Below are positions 10,936-22,889 of a stretch of DNA of 33,701 nucleotides, one piece after another (position 1 is the stretch's first letter; every line of letters begins with the position of its first letter). Both the position numbers and the translations under genes were made by a program. The notes under the pieces were generated by a model. It had not been told where the DNA came from. It worked only from the letters and a program-made list of their open reading frames with translations, and ran no database searches. This DNA is from Welwitschia mirabilis (taxonomy: Eukaryota > Gnetophyta > Gnetopsida > Welwitschiales), in the NCBI GenBank assembly GCA_051453625.1, contig JBOZIK010000001.1, positions 136,310,889 through 136,344,589 on the forward strand, given 5' to 3'.

Positions 10936-11329
10936 CTAAAGGCCTAGAAATATAATAATTTTAAAGTATGCATGCAAAGTTATGCAAGAAAGATTTAAGT
11001 TTAGCCTAGTAAGAAAATTTAAAGCTATAGGTATAAGACCAAAAATAAATCAAATCATAGTGGATTACCATAAAAAGGAGAGATATCTATTAATTAAAGG
11101 TATTAGCAATGTTAAAAGGACTAATTCTTTGAAGTTTGATTCCTTTGACTAGGTCATGGTGGAGGAAGCAAGTTTAAGAGCTAGGGTTTTGGAGTGCTCC
11201 ATGGTTGATAGGGGTGGTTTCAGTCTAGGAGTGCCATGATGCATAGGGGGTGGTTCTAACAAGGTTTTAGGCATTCTCAACAGGTCAGTCAAGATCATTT
11301 CTTATATCAAGCTATTTCGAAATAATACT

Positions 11330-12057
11330 TTAGGGTAAGGTGCTAACCCTTCAAAATGGAGAAGATGTAGTTCTTCAAAGAAGAAAACATCTTAGTTTTG
11401 GACATAGATTAAAAATGCATGTTCTAAGATAAAGAAAAGATTGTAGTATAGTTATATTGACAAGCTCATTTCATCTGGCCTTAGACCAAGGTGGAGCCTT
11501 ACAAGGGAATGACTAGCTACCAAATGAATAGGAGTTACTAAAGTACAGGTTTTTATCCTGTCAGAAGGTCTAGTTCTCTTTCAGTTCAATAATGAACAAG
11601 ACAGAGATAAGGTAATCACTAGAGGTCCATGACTCATTAGAACAAGAGATCTAGCCTTAGCTAAGTGGACACAAATGTTGCAAGTAGACCCACCTGTAAC
11701 TATTTAAAAAATTACCAATATGGATTTAAATCCATAGATTTTCCCTCTAGTTTTGGGATGAGGATCTCATAAAAAGAATTTCATCACAATTTGGAGAACT
11801 AATTAAGTTGGACAGTATAACTATCAAGCAAATTAGGCTCATTTTAACAAGATTTTATGTTTGGACTAGTCTTGAAAAAACGAAGGAGATTTAGATTTAG
11901 CTTGAAATGGGGAACATATAATCTAGAAGTAACCTATGAGAATTTCCTAATAACATGTGGGACATGTGAAAAGACTAGACATGCACCAAGAAGATGTATC
12001 AAGGTAGGAAAAAAATGCATACATTGTGGGAGAAAAGGACATGATGGAGAATAATGT
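11330..12057 (+). pseudogene. LINE-B ORF1 remnant (DUF4283-like plus two CCHC knuckles)
   Basis: This is the nucleic-acid-binding first protein of the L1 element. Around 11545-11700 the translation gives LSEGLVLFQFNNEQDRDKV followed by RTRDLALAKWT, a clear DUF4283-type pattern. FWDEDLIK, in another frame near 11755, is the second half. From 11857 a 65-codon frame runs to the end and contains two zinc knuckles of spacing CX2CX4HX4C, at 11956-11997 (CGTCEKTRHAPRRC) and 12016-12057. All eight ligands are present; a TAA stop interrupts the second knuckle just before its last Cys. Several upstream stops and frame changes make this a pseudogene. A basic, Lys-rich non-open stretch follows to about 12440. 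Confidence 0.8.
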
Positions 12058-13146
12058 AGAAAGTGGCAAATAGAGATTGAAGATAAGTAGAAATTAACCT
12101 ACTCATTCTACAAAAAATCAAGGCACAACCAAAATGAATGTTAGCATAAATAAAAAAAGGAGAAAATGATTAAGAATAGAGTGATATATCCTAAAGAAAA
12201 GAAAGAAAAGGAAAATCATGATAACAATCTATTTCAAAATATAATGAAAGAGGAGGAAGAACTTTCCCAAACCTAAAAATAGATAAACAAAGAGGAATCA
12301 AAAGATATTGAAACTCACATGAAAGAAGGCCTAATAATAGAGTGTTGAGAGATCGAGACATAGTACAAAATGTGACAAATAGTTCCTAAGCAACGGTTGA
12401 TGATACATTGAAAAAAGATAAAGGGGTATTAAATAAGCGACATAAACAAACCTAATGGAGTACATCACATGAAATTGTAGGGGTTTATGGCTCCCCTACA
12501 AAAATAAGACCCTAAGAGATTTAATCACCAAGTATAATATAAATTTGATTTATCTATAGAAGAAAAAGATGAGTGGCATCATAGGTTTAAGTAATCTATG
12601 ATGGCATTGAAACATATTAGCAATGACAGCATAAGCAAATTCAGGGGTATTATGATCCTAACGAAGGAGGTATAATTAATCCATAACAGTAGAGATTACC
12701 TAATAATATACCTTAAAGAGAAAGGCTGGACCATAATAAATGTTTATGGCCTACAAAACAATATAGATAAAGCTTTAATACTAAATAAATTACTAAATTT
12801 AGTTGAGAATAAAGAAATATGAAAAGTCATCAAAGAATTTAATTAGTGTCTTCACAGATGAGAAAAAAATAGAAGGTGAAAATTGGAACATCAAGAGAGC
12901 TAAGATCTTTAAGGATTTCATGGTGAAAGGAAATCTTTTGGATATTTTAACAGTAGAATGCAAATTCACGTGATCCAACAGAAGGGTAGGAGGTAATAAA
13001 ATTATGTTTAAAATTAATATGATCTTAAGAGAAAATGAAATAACCAAAATGATAATCGAGGCATTGGGTTTAAATAGAATGGCTTTAGACCACAGAATAA
13101 TAAGATTTAAAATCAGGATGATGATGTCCCCAAGGTTATCAGTCAA

Positions 13147-13847
13147 GATGGAGAGATATTGAATCATAAGGAAGAAGACCAAGGACACGGTAGATAAGAT
13201 TTGAGACCAATGTGATGGTACACTACTAATTACATTCCTATATAAGAGCTTAAACACTCTCAAAGCCCATCTTAAATGCTAAAGATATAAATACAGAGGT
13301 AAGTTTAAATCTAAGAAGGAGTTAGAGCAAGAGTTATAGGAAATTCAAATAAAAAAAAACTTGGGGAAGACTAAGATAGTCTCAGGATTAAAAAATTTAG
13401 ATTATTTCCAGAATTACAGGAAATAACTTTAGATGAAAAACATTGTNNNNNNNNNNNNNNNNNNNNNNNNNNNNNNNNNNNNNNNNNNNNNNNNNNNNNN
13501 NNNNNNNNNNNNNNNNNNNNNNNNNNNNNNNNNNNNNNNNNNNNNNGGATGGAGAGATATTGAATCATATGAAAGAAGACCAAGGACACGATAGATAAGA
13601 TTTAAGACCAATGTGATGGTACACTACTAATTACATTCCTATATAAGAGCTTAAACACTCTCAAAGCCCATCTTAAGTGCTAAAGATATAAAGACAGAGG
13701 TAAGTTTAAATCTAAGAAGGAGTTAGAGCAAGAGTTATAGGAAATTCAAACAAAAAAAAACTTGGGGAAGAATAAGATAGTCTTAGGCTTAAAAAATACA
13801 GATGATTTCCAGAATTACAGGAAATAACTTTAGATGAAGAACATTGT
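13147..13847. repeat. Near-identical 300-nt contig ends around a 100-N gap (13447-13546)
   Basis: Positions 13147-13446 and 13548-13847 align over 300 nt with no indel and about 14 substitutions. Both encode the same inter-domain part of LINE-B ORF2 between endonuclease and RT, which the family has once. An unmerged overlap, of two haplotypes or of two related copies, is the likely cause. Confidence 0.88.
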
Positions 13848-14146
13848 TAGAGAGAAAGACTTAGAATCAAGTGGCTACAAGAAGAGGATAGGCATATTAA
13901 ATTCGTTTTTCATCAGGCTAATCAAGATAGACTAGATAATAGAATAAGGAAGCTCAGACCAAGTGCTTGAAGATGAAGAGACCATCATTATAGAAATGTA
14001 TTCATATCATAAAAACATTTGGGAATGGAGGATATTAATTCTAAGCTTATTTAGATAGAAAAGAGAATTTTAAATGAGGACGATATAAGTTTAAATAAGT
14101 CAATAGGCTGAGAAGAAGTGCACATAGAAATTTAAATGATGAAAAA

Positions 14147-14758
14147 NNNNNNNNNNNNNNNNNNNNNNNNNNNNNNNNNNNNNNNNNNNNNNNNNNNNNN
14201 NNNNNNNNNNNNNNNNNNNNNNNNNNNNNNNNNNNNNNNNNNNNNNNNNNNNNNNNNNNNNNNNNNNNNNNNNNNNNNNNNNNNNNNNNNNNNNNNNNNN
14301 NNNNNNNNNNNNNNNNNNNNNNNNNNNNNNNNNNNNNNNNNNNNNNNNNNNNNNNNNNNNNNNNNNNNNNNNNNNNNNNNNNNNNNNNNNNNNNNNNNNN
14401 NNNNNNNNNNNNNNNNNNNNNNNNNNNNNNNNNNNNNNNNNNNNNNNNNNNNNNNNNNNNNNNNNNNNNNNNNNNNNNNNNNNNNNNNNNNNNNNNNNNN
14501 NNNNNNNNNNNNNNNNNNNNNNNNNNNNNNNNNNNNNNNNNNNNNNNNNNNNNNNNNNNNNNNNNNNNNNNNNNNNNNNNNNNNNNNNNNNNNNNNNNNN
14601 NNNNNNNNNNNNNNNNNNNNNNNNNNNNNNNNNNNNNNNNNNNNNNNNNNNNNNNNNNNNNNNNNNNNNNNNNNNNNNNNNNNNNNNNNNNNNNNNNNNN
14701 NNNNNNNNNNNNNNNNNNNNNNNNNNNNNNNNNNNNNNNNNNNNNNNNNNNNNNNNNN
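14147..14758. other. Assembly gap of 612 N
   Basis: Unknown sequence in LINE-B ORF2, just upstream of RT block 1. The flanks do not resemble each other, so this is probably a real gap with an estimated size. Confidence 0.95.
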
Positions 14759-15653
14759 GACTAGATGGATGGCTAATAGAGTTATTCAAGACATATTTCT
14801 TTCTCAAAAGGGATAACTTACATGATGTCATATAGAAAATCTTCAAAGACAAGTGCATCCCAATCGAGATGAATAGAACCCAGGTAGTTTATATCCCCAA
14901 AAAATGAGATGCAAATAGACCAAAGGATTTCAGACCTACTAGAATATGCAATGTACTATATAGGATTTTTGCAAAAATAATGGTAGGCTATATCACCCCC
15001 AAGCTACCTAAGGTGATCTCTAAGAACCAAGTTAGCTTCATTTAATTTAGGTACATCTAGGAATAAATTCTTTTAACATATGATATTATCCATTTAGTTA
15101 AGAAATATAAGTTTCCTTTACTTCTCACTAGACTATATATAGCCAGAGCATATAACTCGGTAAGTGAGAAAACCTTAGGAATTATCCTAAGAAAAGCAGG
15201 CTTCACATCAAATATAACTAATCTCTAGATAGACATGCAAGTCTTAGCTAAATTCTGTGTAGATTTAAATGGAAGTAGATCAGAATTATTCTTAGTATGG
15301 CATAGATTAAGATAGGAGAACCCATTATTCCCCTATCTCTTTTCATTTGTAATGAATATTCCTTTAAAAAATGGAGTTTCAAGGATAAAAATCAAAAACT
15401 AGATGTTCATCAACAACCACTACGCAGATGACATAATTATGATGACTCAAGATTTCAATCAAGAGGTCAGAGCTATTAAAGATATAATGAACCTATTTAG
15501 TAAGACTAGGGACTAAAAAATAGTTGGAACAAGTCCAGAATTCGCATTATCAGTAGAAGAATTAGAAAGAGGGGCAGTATCATCAAAATATTAGAATCAA
15601 ATATAGGAGATTTACAAGACATATATCTAGGAATTTCTCTCAAAAATTGACAT

Positions 15654-16404
15654 NNNNNNNNNNNNNNNNNNNNNNNNNNNNNNNNNNNNNNNNNNNNNNN
15701 NNNNNNNNNNNNNNNNNNNNNNNNNNNNNNNNNNNNNNNNNNNNNNNNNNNNNNNNNNNNNNNNNNNNNNNNNNNNNNNNNNNNNNNNNNNNNNNNNNNN
15801 NNNNNNNNNNNNNNNNNNNNNNNNNNNNNNNNNNNNNNNNNNNNNNNNNNNNNNNNNNNNNNNNNNNNNNNNNNNNNNNNNNNNNNNNNNNNNNNNNNNN
15901 NNNNNNNNNNNNNNNNNNNNNNNNNNNNNNNNNNNNNNNNNNNNNNNNNNNNNNNNNNNNNNNNNNNNNNNNNNNNNNNNNNNNNNNNNNNNNNNNNNNN
16001 NNNNNNNNNNNNNNNNNNNNNNNNNNNNNNNNNNNNNNNNNNNNNNNNNNNNNNNNNNNNNNNNNNNNNNNNNNNNNNNNNNNNNNNNNNNNNNNNNNNN
16101 NNNNNNNNNNNNNNNNNNNNNNNNNNNNNNNNNNNNNNNNNNNNNNNNNNNNNNNNNNNNNNNNNNNNNNNNNNNNNNNNNNNNNNNNNNNNNNNNNNNN
16201 NNNNNNNNNNNNNNNNNNNNNNNNNNNNNNNNNNNNNNNNNNNNNNNNNNNNNNNNNNNNNNNNNNNNNNNNNNNNNNNNNNNNNNNNNNNNNNNNNNNN
16301 NNNNNNNNNNNNNNNNNNNNNNNNNNNNNNNNNNNNNNNNNNNNNNNNNNNNNNNNNNNNNNNNNNNNNNNNNNNNNNNNNNNNNNNNNNNNNNNNNNNN
16401 NNNN
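15654..16404. other. Assembly gap of 751 N
   Basis: Unknown sequence in LINE-B ORF2, after YADD and before the post-RT region. The flanks are unrelated and the reading resumes at a plausible later point of the protein, so the gap size looks realistic. Confidence 0.95.
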
Positions 16405-18359
16405 CATCCCCTCAAGTTTATAATAAAAAAATCAACAAGACGGTAAAAGAGTTTATTTGGTCTAGAGGTAAGAATAGAAACCATATTCATCTATGCAAAT
16501 GGGACCTTATAGTCTACCCTAGGGAATCCAGAGGTTGGACGATACATAAGCCTAAGGACTGCTTATTCATAAGAGTTCATAAAATAATCAAGAGATTGCT
16601 AGCTGGTGGGCAACCATGGAGCAAACTCATCAACCATAAATACCTATCATGGACAATGATTGGTAGGGATTCATACCTTTGAAAACATTTATTAAGAGCT
16701 AGAAGAGATCTGAATGAATTAGGCATGGCTAATCAAGTTATAGCAAAATCCATCTTAATTAAAAAATATGGCAAAGATAAATAAGAAAAGAGATTTTAGT
16801 AGGAGAAAATTATGGATAAAATAATTTTTTTTTATTGGCTTGGAGACATAACAAGCTTTTAACCAAGGATTTACTCATCAGATGAGGCATGCAAGCCTCA
16901 TCTACATGCCTGATTTGTCAATCAAATTAAGAGGACAATCACTACCTTTTTCACAAATGCAAGTAGAGTACAAGCATATTAGGGTTAATGATAAGTCATT
17001 ATGCAATAAGATAGTAGCCCATATGATGATAAACAGAAGGAATTTAGCTAATAATGTGGTAGATTTGGCATACTAGAAATCACATAATTTTTAATAATGT
17101 TCCTCTTTCTCTCCTTATTAATATAGCTATGAGGATTTAATGGTATCATTTAAAAATTTAGGCTACAATGATGGTTACACAAATGTATGAGCCCATAAAG
17201 CCAAGCCTTTTTGAAGGCTACCTAAAGCTTTGGAATGAGGTGTAAGCAATTATATGTAAGGCTTGCTGCAAAACCTAAAAGGGGATCCAGATAGTGATAT
17301 TGCCTATTTATACTAATTGAGATTACCAAAGAAGTACTGACTCGATATATCGAAATTCTAGCTAAAGGGGAGAAGATTCCCCTCAAATGCAGAGTATAGA
17401 GAGAGGATTTCCACTTTTTTTTGGGTAGCATCCCTAATCTCTCTAGTGGGTACATCAATAGGAAAGCACTCCTGGCCCCTTGGGGCATGGGAGTCAAATT
17501 AGTAGATAGGTATTTTATCTATTCAGGTCATTGCTTGTAACTTATCAAATTGCATTTTGTATTTTTTAAAGTCCTTGACATAGGGTACCACATCAAGTTG
17601 CCACATTTATTTCTTCAAGCTCTAAGAAGAAAAGATACCACTAAACATTCTAACCTTATTATGGTTATCTGAAAAGTAGTAAGAGATAGTAGGATAAGAA
17701 CGAAGGCTTCCTTCCCTCCTCCGAGATGTAAGATAATAGAGGAAGCCCAACAATAAATCATGAAAAAGAAGAAAAGAACAAATAAGATCAGATGTTAGCA
17801 AGAGGAGTAGAGGAATAAGCCTAGTGTAGTTCAAACACTAAGGGAGGTGACCTCACCCATGATAAAGGAAGTTCTTGAATAGCCAGAGAAGATTACACCT
17901 CCAATAGAAAAGTAAAGACCTACAAAGAAAGAGAAGAAGTAGGATTCAATCAACCAAGGCTTCACCAAGCATTTACTAAAGGAGCATCCTATAGATAAAT
18001 CAAAAATACCAAAGACAAATGAGGAGGAAGATCCTTAAAATCAAATAGATACCAATCCCTTATGAAAGCATCTGATCAACCACAAGGACATTAACATGAA
18101 GCAAGCCAAGATGGAAGTCATGTATTACAAAATTTAGGATATGCAAAAATGTCCTTTTCTGGTTCTAGAAATCACTCCTAGAGTGTTATTAAGCATGATC
18201 AAAATGAACTATTGGAAAGACTTCATCCAAACAAGAATAAAGTAGGAATGGAGGAATTCAAGGAAGTGAATTATGCTTTTGAGGTCTTGGTAAAGGAAAT
18301 GAGTAGGTTCTTGGTCCAACATCAATATAGTGACTTATTTTCAAACTATAAGGGATATT

Positions 18360-18636
18360 AATATTTCATAATTCTAGGATTAGTTAAGTAATTTGTCTCT
18401 CTTTTTTTCTTTTTTTTAATAGTTTTTGACATAAAACTAGGATGTAAATACCCCAATTTGTGGTTAATTTCCTTTGATAATATATATCATTGCTTCTAAG
18501 CTAAGTCTTATGGCTAGGTATGGCATAGCTCCTTTTTTGTAGTCTTATGCTAGAGGGTGGTAGGCCATCTTTACTTGTAAATACTTCTTTCTAATATATA
18601 TTTTAGTTATTGTTGTTTCAACCAAAAAAAAAAAAA
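18360..18636 (+). other. LINE-B 3' UTR and poly(A)
   Basis: A T-rich, G-poor 3' region ends with TTGTTGTTTCAACC and 13 A residues (18624-18636). Such a short A-tract ending is diagnostic of target-primed reverse transcription. A similar TTTAGTGTTGTTGTTTTTG segment near 10010-10030 suggests the equivalent end of LINE-A. Confidence 0.75.
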
Positions 18637-19586
18637 CATTCTTTTTAGTTTTAGTATAAAGAGATACTTTAAGGGTATTCTCTCTAGGAGATCATGATTA
18701 TTTGAAGTTAGAAAACTAGCTTTGGCATGATTGAAACTAAAAAATATGGATAAGAAAAAAATATTTGCTAGGATCATTATATGTATAAGAATCCTAGGAC
18801 TTACTTTAAAAATTTTGAAATAAGAAAGTCACTCAAGGATATGCATGTTAATTTAAATAATTGATTCACCTATACTCTATCATTAATAAATAGTTTAGGT
18901 TAGTTTTAACATAATTCCACATTTGATTTATGATGAGTAAGATGCAAACATCAAAAGGGTAAACATAAAAACAAGCTATATTAGTGTCATGTAAAAAATT
19001 ATGGATAACAAAATTACTTATCTTTCACATGCAATTTTTTTTTAAAAAAAAGGTAATGATAAGTAAAGATAATGATGTAAATTTTTTTTAATGAAATTGT
19101 TTTATTCTTATAGTTATATATTTTACATGGTATGTGATATTTTTTATTTAGTATTTAGGTTTGTTTACTAAGTTAGTTAATAGGTTAGTTAGTCAGTATG
19201 TTAGTAGGTTAGCATATATGTATATCACTATGTTGCAAGTACAAAATGCCATTTGATGTAAGGATGAGGGATAAGATCAATGTGATACAAATACAACAAC
19301 AACTCCAATCATAAACCTATCCTTCAAAGCAAAGAAGAAAAATGGAAAAACAAAAAGGACTAAAGGGTATAAGAAAAAGATTACCATGGATAGTAAAGAT
19401 CTTTTGGCAAAAAGGATTTAGAAATAGAACTAAGCAAAGGGTCAAAGAAAAGATTTAGACATCCTAAAAAGGACATAGTAGTATCTTCAATATTCTAGGA
19501 TTACCTACAAATGAAAACACAAACTCACTAGTACATTTCTATATAATTTTCTAGTATTTAAATATAAAGTTGAAAAGCTAATATTT
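18637..19586. other. AT-rich region without a recognised gene
   Basis: No coding motif was seen. TTAGTTAATAGGTTAGTTAG-like short repeats near 19170-19210 weakly resemble a stretch near 24385-24420, so this may be the upstream part of the LTR-like repeat found at 19960-20285. Confidence 0.35.
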
Positions 19587-20099
19587 TTGAGAAGTAATGT
19601 GAACATTTTTTATTACTTAAAAAAGTAATATTTTCTTTTACTTGTTCTTATTTGTGTAGATAAACATGAATTAGGGTAATTAGCAATACTTAGAAATAAC
19701 TATTGTTTAGCATTTAGTAAAACTTATATTATGTTTTTCATCTTTCTTCATTCCTCCTAATGTAGTATATGTATATAGTGAACTTATCAATTANNNNNNN
19801 NNNNNNNNNNNNNNNNNNNNNNNNNNNNNNNNNNNNNNNNNNNNNNNNNNNNNNNNNNNNNNNNNNNNNNNNNNNNNNNNNNNNNNNNNNNNNTTAAGAA
19901 GTAATGTGAAATTTTTTATTACTTAAAAAAGTAATATTTTCTTTTGCTTATTCCTATTTGTGTAGATAAACATGAATTAGGGTAATTAGCAATACTTAGG
20001 AATAACTATTATTTAGCATTTAGTAAAACTTATATTATGTTTTCCATCTTTCTTCATTCCTCCTAGTGTAGTATATGTATATAGTAAACTTATTAATTA
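19587..20099. repeat. Near-identical ~207-nt contig ends around a 100-N gap (19794-19893)
   Basis: Positions 19587-19793 and 19894-20099 are the same sequence with few substitutions and one single-base indel, on both sides of a gap of exactly 100 N. This is a probable unmerged overlap. Confidence 0.88.
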
Positions 20100-20285
20100 T
20101 CAACCTCATTAGTTCAAGTAACTTCATCATGAGTTTATCTTGATGATGCATTTTGAACTAGATGATTGAAGTGTTAGTGATCTCAACTAGTTCTTTAGTA
20201 AATCTTTGATTTTAATTTAATGATTTAAGCTTGTTTTAGATTAACAACATCATAGTTTTCTACATTTTTAGCATATATTCTTAGT
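19960..20285 (+). repeat. LTR-like segment, copy 1
   Basis: From a common TGTAG-TAAACAT start to a common TAGCAT/ACTACAT-rich end, this ~326-nt segment aligns with 24865-25195. Shared landmarks are CTTAGGAATAA, TTATCTT followed by ATGCA, and TAGTTCTTTAGTAAA. The second copy lies immediately upstream of the gypsy gag region, so the pair is best explained as diverged LTR or leader sequence of one gypsy family. Copy 1 has no gypsy coding DNA next to it and may be a solo LTR or a fragment. LTR ends (TG...CA) were not identified. Confidence 0.55.
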
Positions 20286-21360
20286 ATTTTCTGTACTTAT
20301 TTCATAATATAAGCTTTCATTAGGTAATTACAAGGCTTATGTTTAATATATCAAAAACTAGAATATGCACCTAATGCATGCAAATTCATGTAAAAGGAAG
20401 ATACTAATGAATAAACATACCTAAGGATGAAAGTTAAGAAAAATGAAAATTGATATGGGGCAAGAGAAAAACATCCATAGTGGTTTTAAAGAGGGGAAAA
20501 TAAAATAGCATAAAGATGAAAAAAATCAAATAGGATATTTAATCTTTTAAGTCAACCTTTTGGATAAAGAAAGGTAAAAAAAAAAAGTTAGAGATGAGAA
20601 AATAAACAATGATAATGAATCCTTAAACTAGAAGAAGTGTCAAAGAAAGGATGAGGGCACCATTTTAAACAAATCTTAGTGGAATAATAGTAACTACAAG
20701 AAGAGATGAATATCCTCTCTTGAAACATAAGAGGATAGAAATATATTACAAACAAGGCCTATTGAAAAAATCTTAATGCTGATGTAAAGGGTAATCTAAT
20801 TTAAATCCTAGAAAATCAAGCTTAATAGCTAGATCAAAACTACAAGAAGATAGTAGATGAACTAAAAAAATTTGATTTTCTACTATTTAAAAAGAACAAG
20901 AGGTATTTGATTTTAACTAAGAATTTTTTTTTTCATCTTATAAACCAATGGATTTCCACCAATGAACATTGTTTCACCTATGATAAATACTTAATATGTT
21001 AAAGTATTTTCTACTATAAAATAACACTAGTAATGATAGTAACTTGTAATCATAAATTACAATTCTTAATATGGAGTGTATTGTTATAGTTCTAATGTTA
21101 CATGAAGTAACCCCAATAGGAGAAACTTCTATTGAAATTTTCTAATTATGCATACACATTTTTTTGAGCTCATTCTTATAGCATTAATGGAAAATGACTT
21201 CCTTATTTCTTCAACTTCTTGTATTATCATTTACAAAGGATTTAAGTATTCATCATTAAATTCTTGTATTACCATTAACATCTTAGATTATTCTTAACTA
21301 TTATTATCATTAAATGTAAACATTAAAAATAATGAAAAAAAAGCTAAAAAAGAGGAGTTA
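20286..21360. other. AT-rich region without a recognised gene
   Basis: No open frame of note and no domain remnant. The stretch 20400-20900 is purine-rich on the plus strand and could be decayed element sequence, but no family could be named. Confidence 0.35.
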
Positions 21361-21731
21361 TAGAGTAGGAGTAGAGCTAGGGTTTTGGGTGAAAGGATAT
21401 GACTAAGAAAGATAGGCATAAGAAGAAACCCATGGAGATATGTGAAGGGCCATAGGAAAGAGTGGTTTTTGAGATGGAACTGGAGTCACTTTTCATTCTA
21501 CAAAAGCTTTTTAGCATAATTTTTTATCTTCTTAAGAGAAGGAGGGGTAGAAAGTAAGAGGAGAAGTGGAGTAAATAGTTTCCTAATGAAGAAGCAATGG
21601 AAAAATCTTGGAAGGAGAGAGATTAGGCTAAGCCATTGGTAGGGCAAGTGTAGTAATGATGTGTTGGAAAAGAGCTTAGTTCATGTAAGTTCCTCTTTTT
21701 AGTCTTTGTAGATGGATTTTTTTTTTCACAC

Positions 21732-21850
21732 NNNNNNNNNNNNNNNNNNNNNNNNNNNNNNNNNNNNNNNNNNNNNNNNNNNNNNNNNNNNNNNNNNNNN
21801 NNNNNNNNNNNNNNNNNNNNNNNNNNNNNNNNNNNNNNNNNNNNNNNNNN
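21732..21850. other. Assembly gap of 119 N
   Basis: Unknown sequence in the ORF1 region of LINE-C. The flanks are not similar. Confidence 0.95.
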
Positions 21851-22425
21851 TTAAGAATGTAAGTGACTGAAAGATGGGTTACATTAAGCTAGATAGGAAT
21901 TTCAGCAATTTGAGTAATAGCACTAGCATAAGGCTTATCAAATTTGAATTTAACAAGGATATGAATAAAAGACTAATAAGAGGACCTTGATTTTTTGGTG
22001 CATAAGGTTTGGCCTTAGTGAGATGAAAACTAGAGGAGGATTTAAAAAGAAAAAGAAAAAAAGCAAAAACTACCAATCTAAATTAGGTTGAGAGGAATAA
22101 GTTTAATCCTCTAGAAATAGGATTCCATATAAAAACTTATAGCATAACTTAGAGATGTTATTACGCTAGACTTAGTAACACTCAATTGGATAAGAATGAT
22201 ATTAATAGGATTTTGTACTTGGATTAATTAATAACTAAGAAAAACTCTTAGAGAACTCAAAGTCATTCGCAGCTACTAAGCTGATAGAGTGGAAGTATAA
22301 TATGAGAACTTGCCTATCCCATGTAATCATTGTAAAACATTAAGACATGTTAAAGGCTACTACCCAAGTTAGAAAAGCATGTCTACAAAAAGTATGAAAG
22401 AAGGGGACATATCTTTAAGGTATGT
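21851..22425 (+). pseudogene. LINE-C ORF1 remnant with two degraded zinc knuckles
   Basis: This corresponds to LINE-B ORF1. The first knuckle at 22322-22363 reads CNHCKTLRH, then four residues, then Tyr in place of the last Cys. The second at 22384-22425 has spacing X2-X4-H-X4-C, with both leading Cys changed to Tyr. The two knuckles are out of frame with each other, whereas those of LINE-B share a frame, so at least one indel lies between them. Every lost Cys became Tyr (TGT or TGC to TAT or TAC), a G-to-A change. The DUF4283 part is too decayed to outline. Confidence 0.68.
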
Positions 22426-22889
22426 AAAAGCATGGCCTATTAAGTTTGTGAAAAGCATTGAAAAAAGACTGAACAATGTAGTTTAGAAAAGATAAGAATG
22501 AATTTCAATATATATATAAATATGTGGTGATTAAATCACAAAATAAAAGTAAAATAAAATATTAAAAGGTGAACCAAACCACTTAACATAATAAAAGGGA
22601 GATCTTCTCACTATCAAAAACTAGTTATAAGAATAGAACTCAAAATAACTCCTTAGAAAAATTCTAAACTTTATATAGCATAGCTCAAGTGACTCCAGTT
22701 TAAAGCTGAAAGTGGAAAATATAATTTAAAAAAAAAAGCAGGGAGATTATTAAGGAATACCCAAGAAAAAAGGAAAGTAACCAAAAATATTAAAAATGGG
22801 TCATAGAAAACCCTTTCAACTTTGTTAGTAAAGACCTCTGAAAAATGAACTAAATGAGAATTATGAATTGAAAAATTAAGGGTATACAA

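Larger units (their letters stand above)
12464..18350 (+). pseudogene. LINE-B ORF2 remnant: endonuclease and reverse transcriptase
   Basis: The endonuclease starts at 12464 with NCRGL (Trp before it changed to TGA). The LQETK motif reads L-stop-KKK (12554-12568), so the catalytic Glu is lost, although FT-stop-SNRR and DH (13088-13093) persist. The linker IKWLQEEDRHIKFVFHQ near 13870 is the usual block in front of RT. After the 612-N gap, RT shows VVYIPKK and FRPTRICNVLYRIFAK. Motif A (15121-15162) has lost its catalytic Asp (now Tyr). LR-stop-ENPLFPYLF follows (15307 on), and then an intact YADD at 15421-15432. After the 751-N gap comes the post-RT region: EFIWSRGKNRNHIHLCKWD (about 16450-16506), PRESRGW and then SKLINHKYLS. 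A zf-RVT motif was not found with confidence. The region 17080-18350 is assumed to be decayed C-terminus and 3' UTR. Confidence 0.8.
10350..18636 (+). mobile_element. LINE-B: L1-type non-LTR retrotransposon with poly(A) tail
   Basis: This is the second and most complete L1 copy. The order is leader (about 10350-11155, sharing a block with LINE-A), ORF1 with two CCHC knuckles, ORF2 with endonuclease and RT, a long C-terminal part, and a 3' tail ending in 13 A (18624-18636). The poly(A) defines orientation and mechanism. Three gaps (13447-13546, 14147-14758, 15654-16404) remove parts of ORF2. Decay is milder than in LINE-A: both zinc knuckles keep all their ligands and the RT keeps YADD. No convincing target-site duplication was found by eye, so the 5' end may lie anywhere from 10.3 to 11.15 kb. 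Confidence 0.82.

Noticed and set aside
12799-13263. 154-codon minus-strand ORF rich in Ile, Leu and Phe.
   Set aside because: It is the antisense shadow of the LINE-B endonuclease, where A-rich coding DNA reads as hydrophobic codons on the other strand.
17222-17834. Minus-strand ORFs of 91 and 70 codons.
   Set aside because: They are antisense to the decayed LINE-B 3' region, with no recognised domain and no conservation evidence.
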